Shown here piece by piece: positions 63,712 to 64,000 of a DNA stretch of 64,000 bases. Both the position numbers and the translations under genes were made by a program. Position 1 is the stretch's first letter; each line of letters opens with the position of its first letter. Origin of the DNA: Candidatus Accumulibacter conexus (GTDB lineage: Bacteria; Pseudomonadota; Gammaproteobacteria; Burkholderiales; Rhodocyclaceae). The notes beneath the pieces are model-generated. The model saw nothing but the letters and a program-made list of their open reading frames with translations. It was not told the DNA's origin and ran no database searches. Where the stretch lies: assembly GCA_017592775.1 (NCBI GenBank), contig JAGFNJ010000004.1:1-64000 (forward strand). The letters are read 5' to 3'.

Positions 63712-64000
63712 GAGAATCATCAGGAAGCAGGAGATCGTCGACGACCCGTGGCAGGTGCTCCGCCTGACCAGCGGCGAGAGCGCGGAAACGGTACCGCTGC
63801 CCGCGGGACCGGTGCTGCTGCCGCTGGCCGTCTGGCTGGCGCGGCGCGACGAGGCGCTGCGCCGCTACGAGCAACCCGGCGTCTGGCTCGACAGCGACGA
63901 GGGGCCTGAGATGCTGGCCGACGATTGCAGGCGTTTCGCCGTCATCGGCATCAACTTCCCGAAGTTCACCGATGGCCGTGGCTACTCGAGCGCGCGCCTG
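63704..64000 (+). CDS. DUF934 family protein, 5' part (sulfite-assimilation associated)
   Basis: The frame starts at ATG 63704, overlapping cysI by 8 bases, with GGGAGG just upstream, and stays open to the window end (99 residues). The visible motif INFPKFTDGRGYSSARL is the DUF934 signature, and the gene usually follows cysI. Function is unknown, but it is widely co-transcribed with sulfite reductase and the cys genes. Truncated only by the window edge. Confidence 0.9.
   Translation, partial: MSERIIRKQEIVDDPWQVLRLTSGESAETVPLPAGPVLLPLAVWLARRDEALRRYEQPGVWLDSDEGPEMLADDCRRFAVIGINFPKFTDGRGYSSARL

Overview
The window is a GC-rich bacterial chromosome segment, densely coded on both strands. Gene content and order point to a betaproteobacterium: thiD-thiE-hemL next to rubredoxin and pilGHIJ-chpA, yqgE-ruvX-pyrR-pyrB-pyrC', yggS-proC-yggT-yggU divergent from pilT-pilU, and cysI followed by a DUF934 gene. 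A Rhodocyclales member of the Accumulibacter type would fit the PPK2 polyphosphate kinase, the large set of PAS and Cache sensors and the branched-chain amino acid uptake operon, but the taxonomic call is inference. No rRNA, tRNA, CRISPR array or complete insertion sequence was seen.

Layout. 1-96: 3' end of an unidentified gene, possibly a transposase. 146-2931 (-): thiD-thiE-hemL with overlapping ends. 3049-12303 (+): rubredoxin, then the Chp chemosensory operon for type IV pili (pilG, pilH, pilI, pilJ, chpA). 12269-13729 (-): photolyase overlapping the chpA 3' end. 13777-17545 (+): yqgE-ruvX-pyrR-pyrB-pyrC', where the last gene is a dihydroorotase homologue without the metal-binding HxH. 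17580-19908 (-): yggU, yggT, proC, yggS. 19978-22190 (+): pilT, pilU. 22222-24699 (-): rRNA methyltransferase, HemJ-like protein, NAD-binding protein. 24736-26977 (+): ferredoxin-reductase and EAL-like/HDOD protein. 27016-31946 (-): livF-G-M-H-K. 32117-34467 (-): cytochrome c and ilvD. 34551-37295 (+): lgt, malonyl-CoA decarboxylase, VOC protein.

37719-49099 (+) is a signalling island: a hemerythrin-PAS hybrid kinase, a Cache-PAS kinase, a REC-HD-GYP protein, a periplasmic family-3 binding protein and a third hybrid kinase. Two of the kinases share a nearly identical catalytic core, indicating local duplication. 49299-50357 encodes PPK2 with a Lys/Ala-rich N-terminal extension.

51113-58913 (-) is the most unusual region. 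It encodes a GAF-GAF-TM-HlyD adaptor, an M50 metalloprotease fused to a PqqD-like N-terminus and an HlyD C-terminus, a short SecA paralogue, a small periplasmic adaptor and a helix-turn-helix protein. It looks like an uncharacterised export or maturation machine with SecA as its only visible ATPase. 59360 to the end: a hypothetical membrane protein, a CysB-type regulator divergent from a TauE/SafE exporter, cysI and the start of a DUF934 gene (sulfite assimilation).
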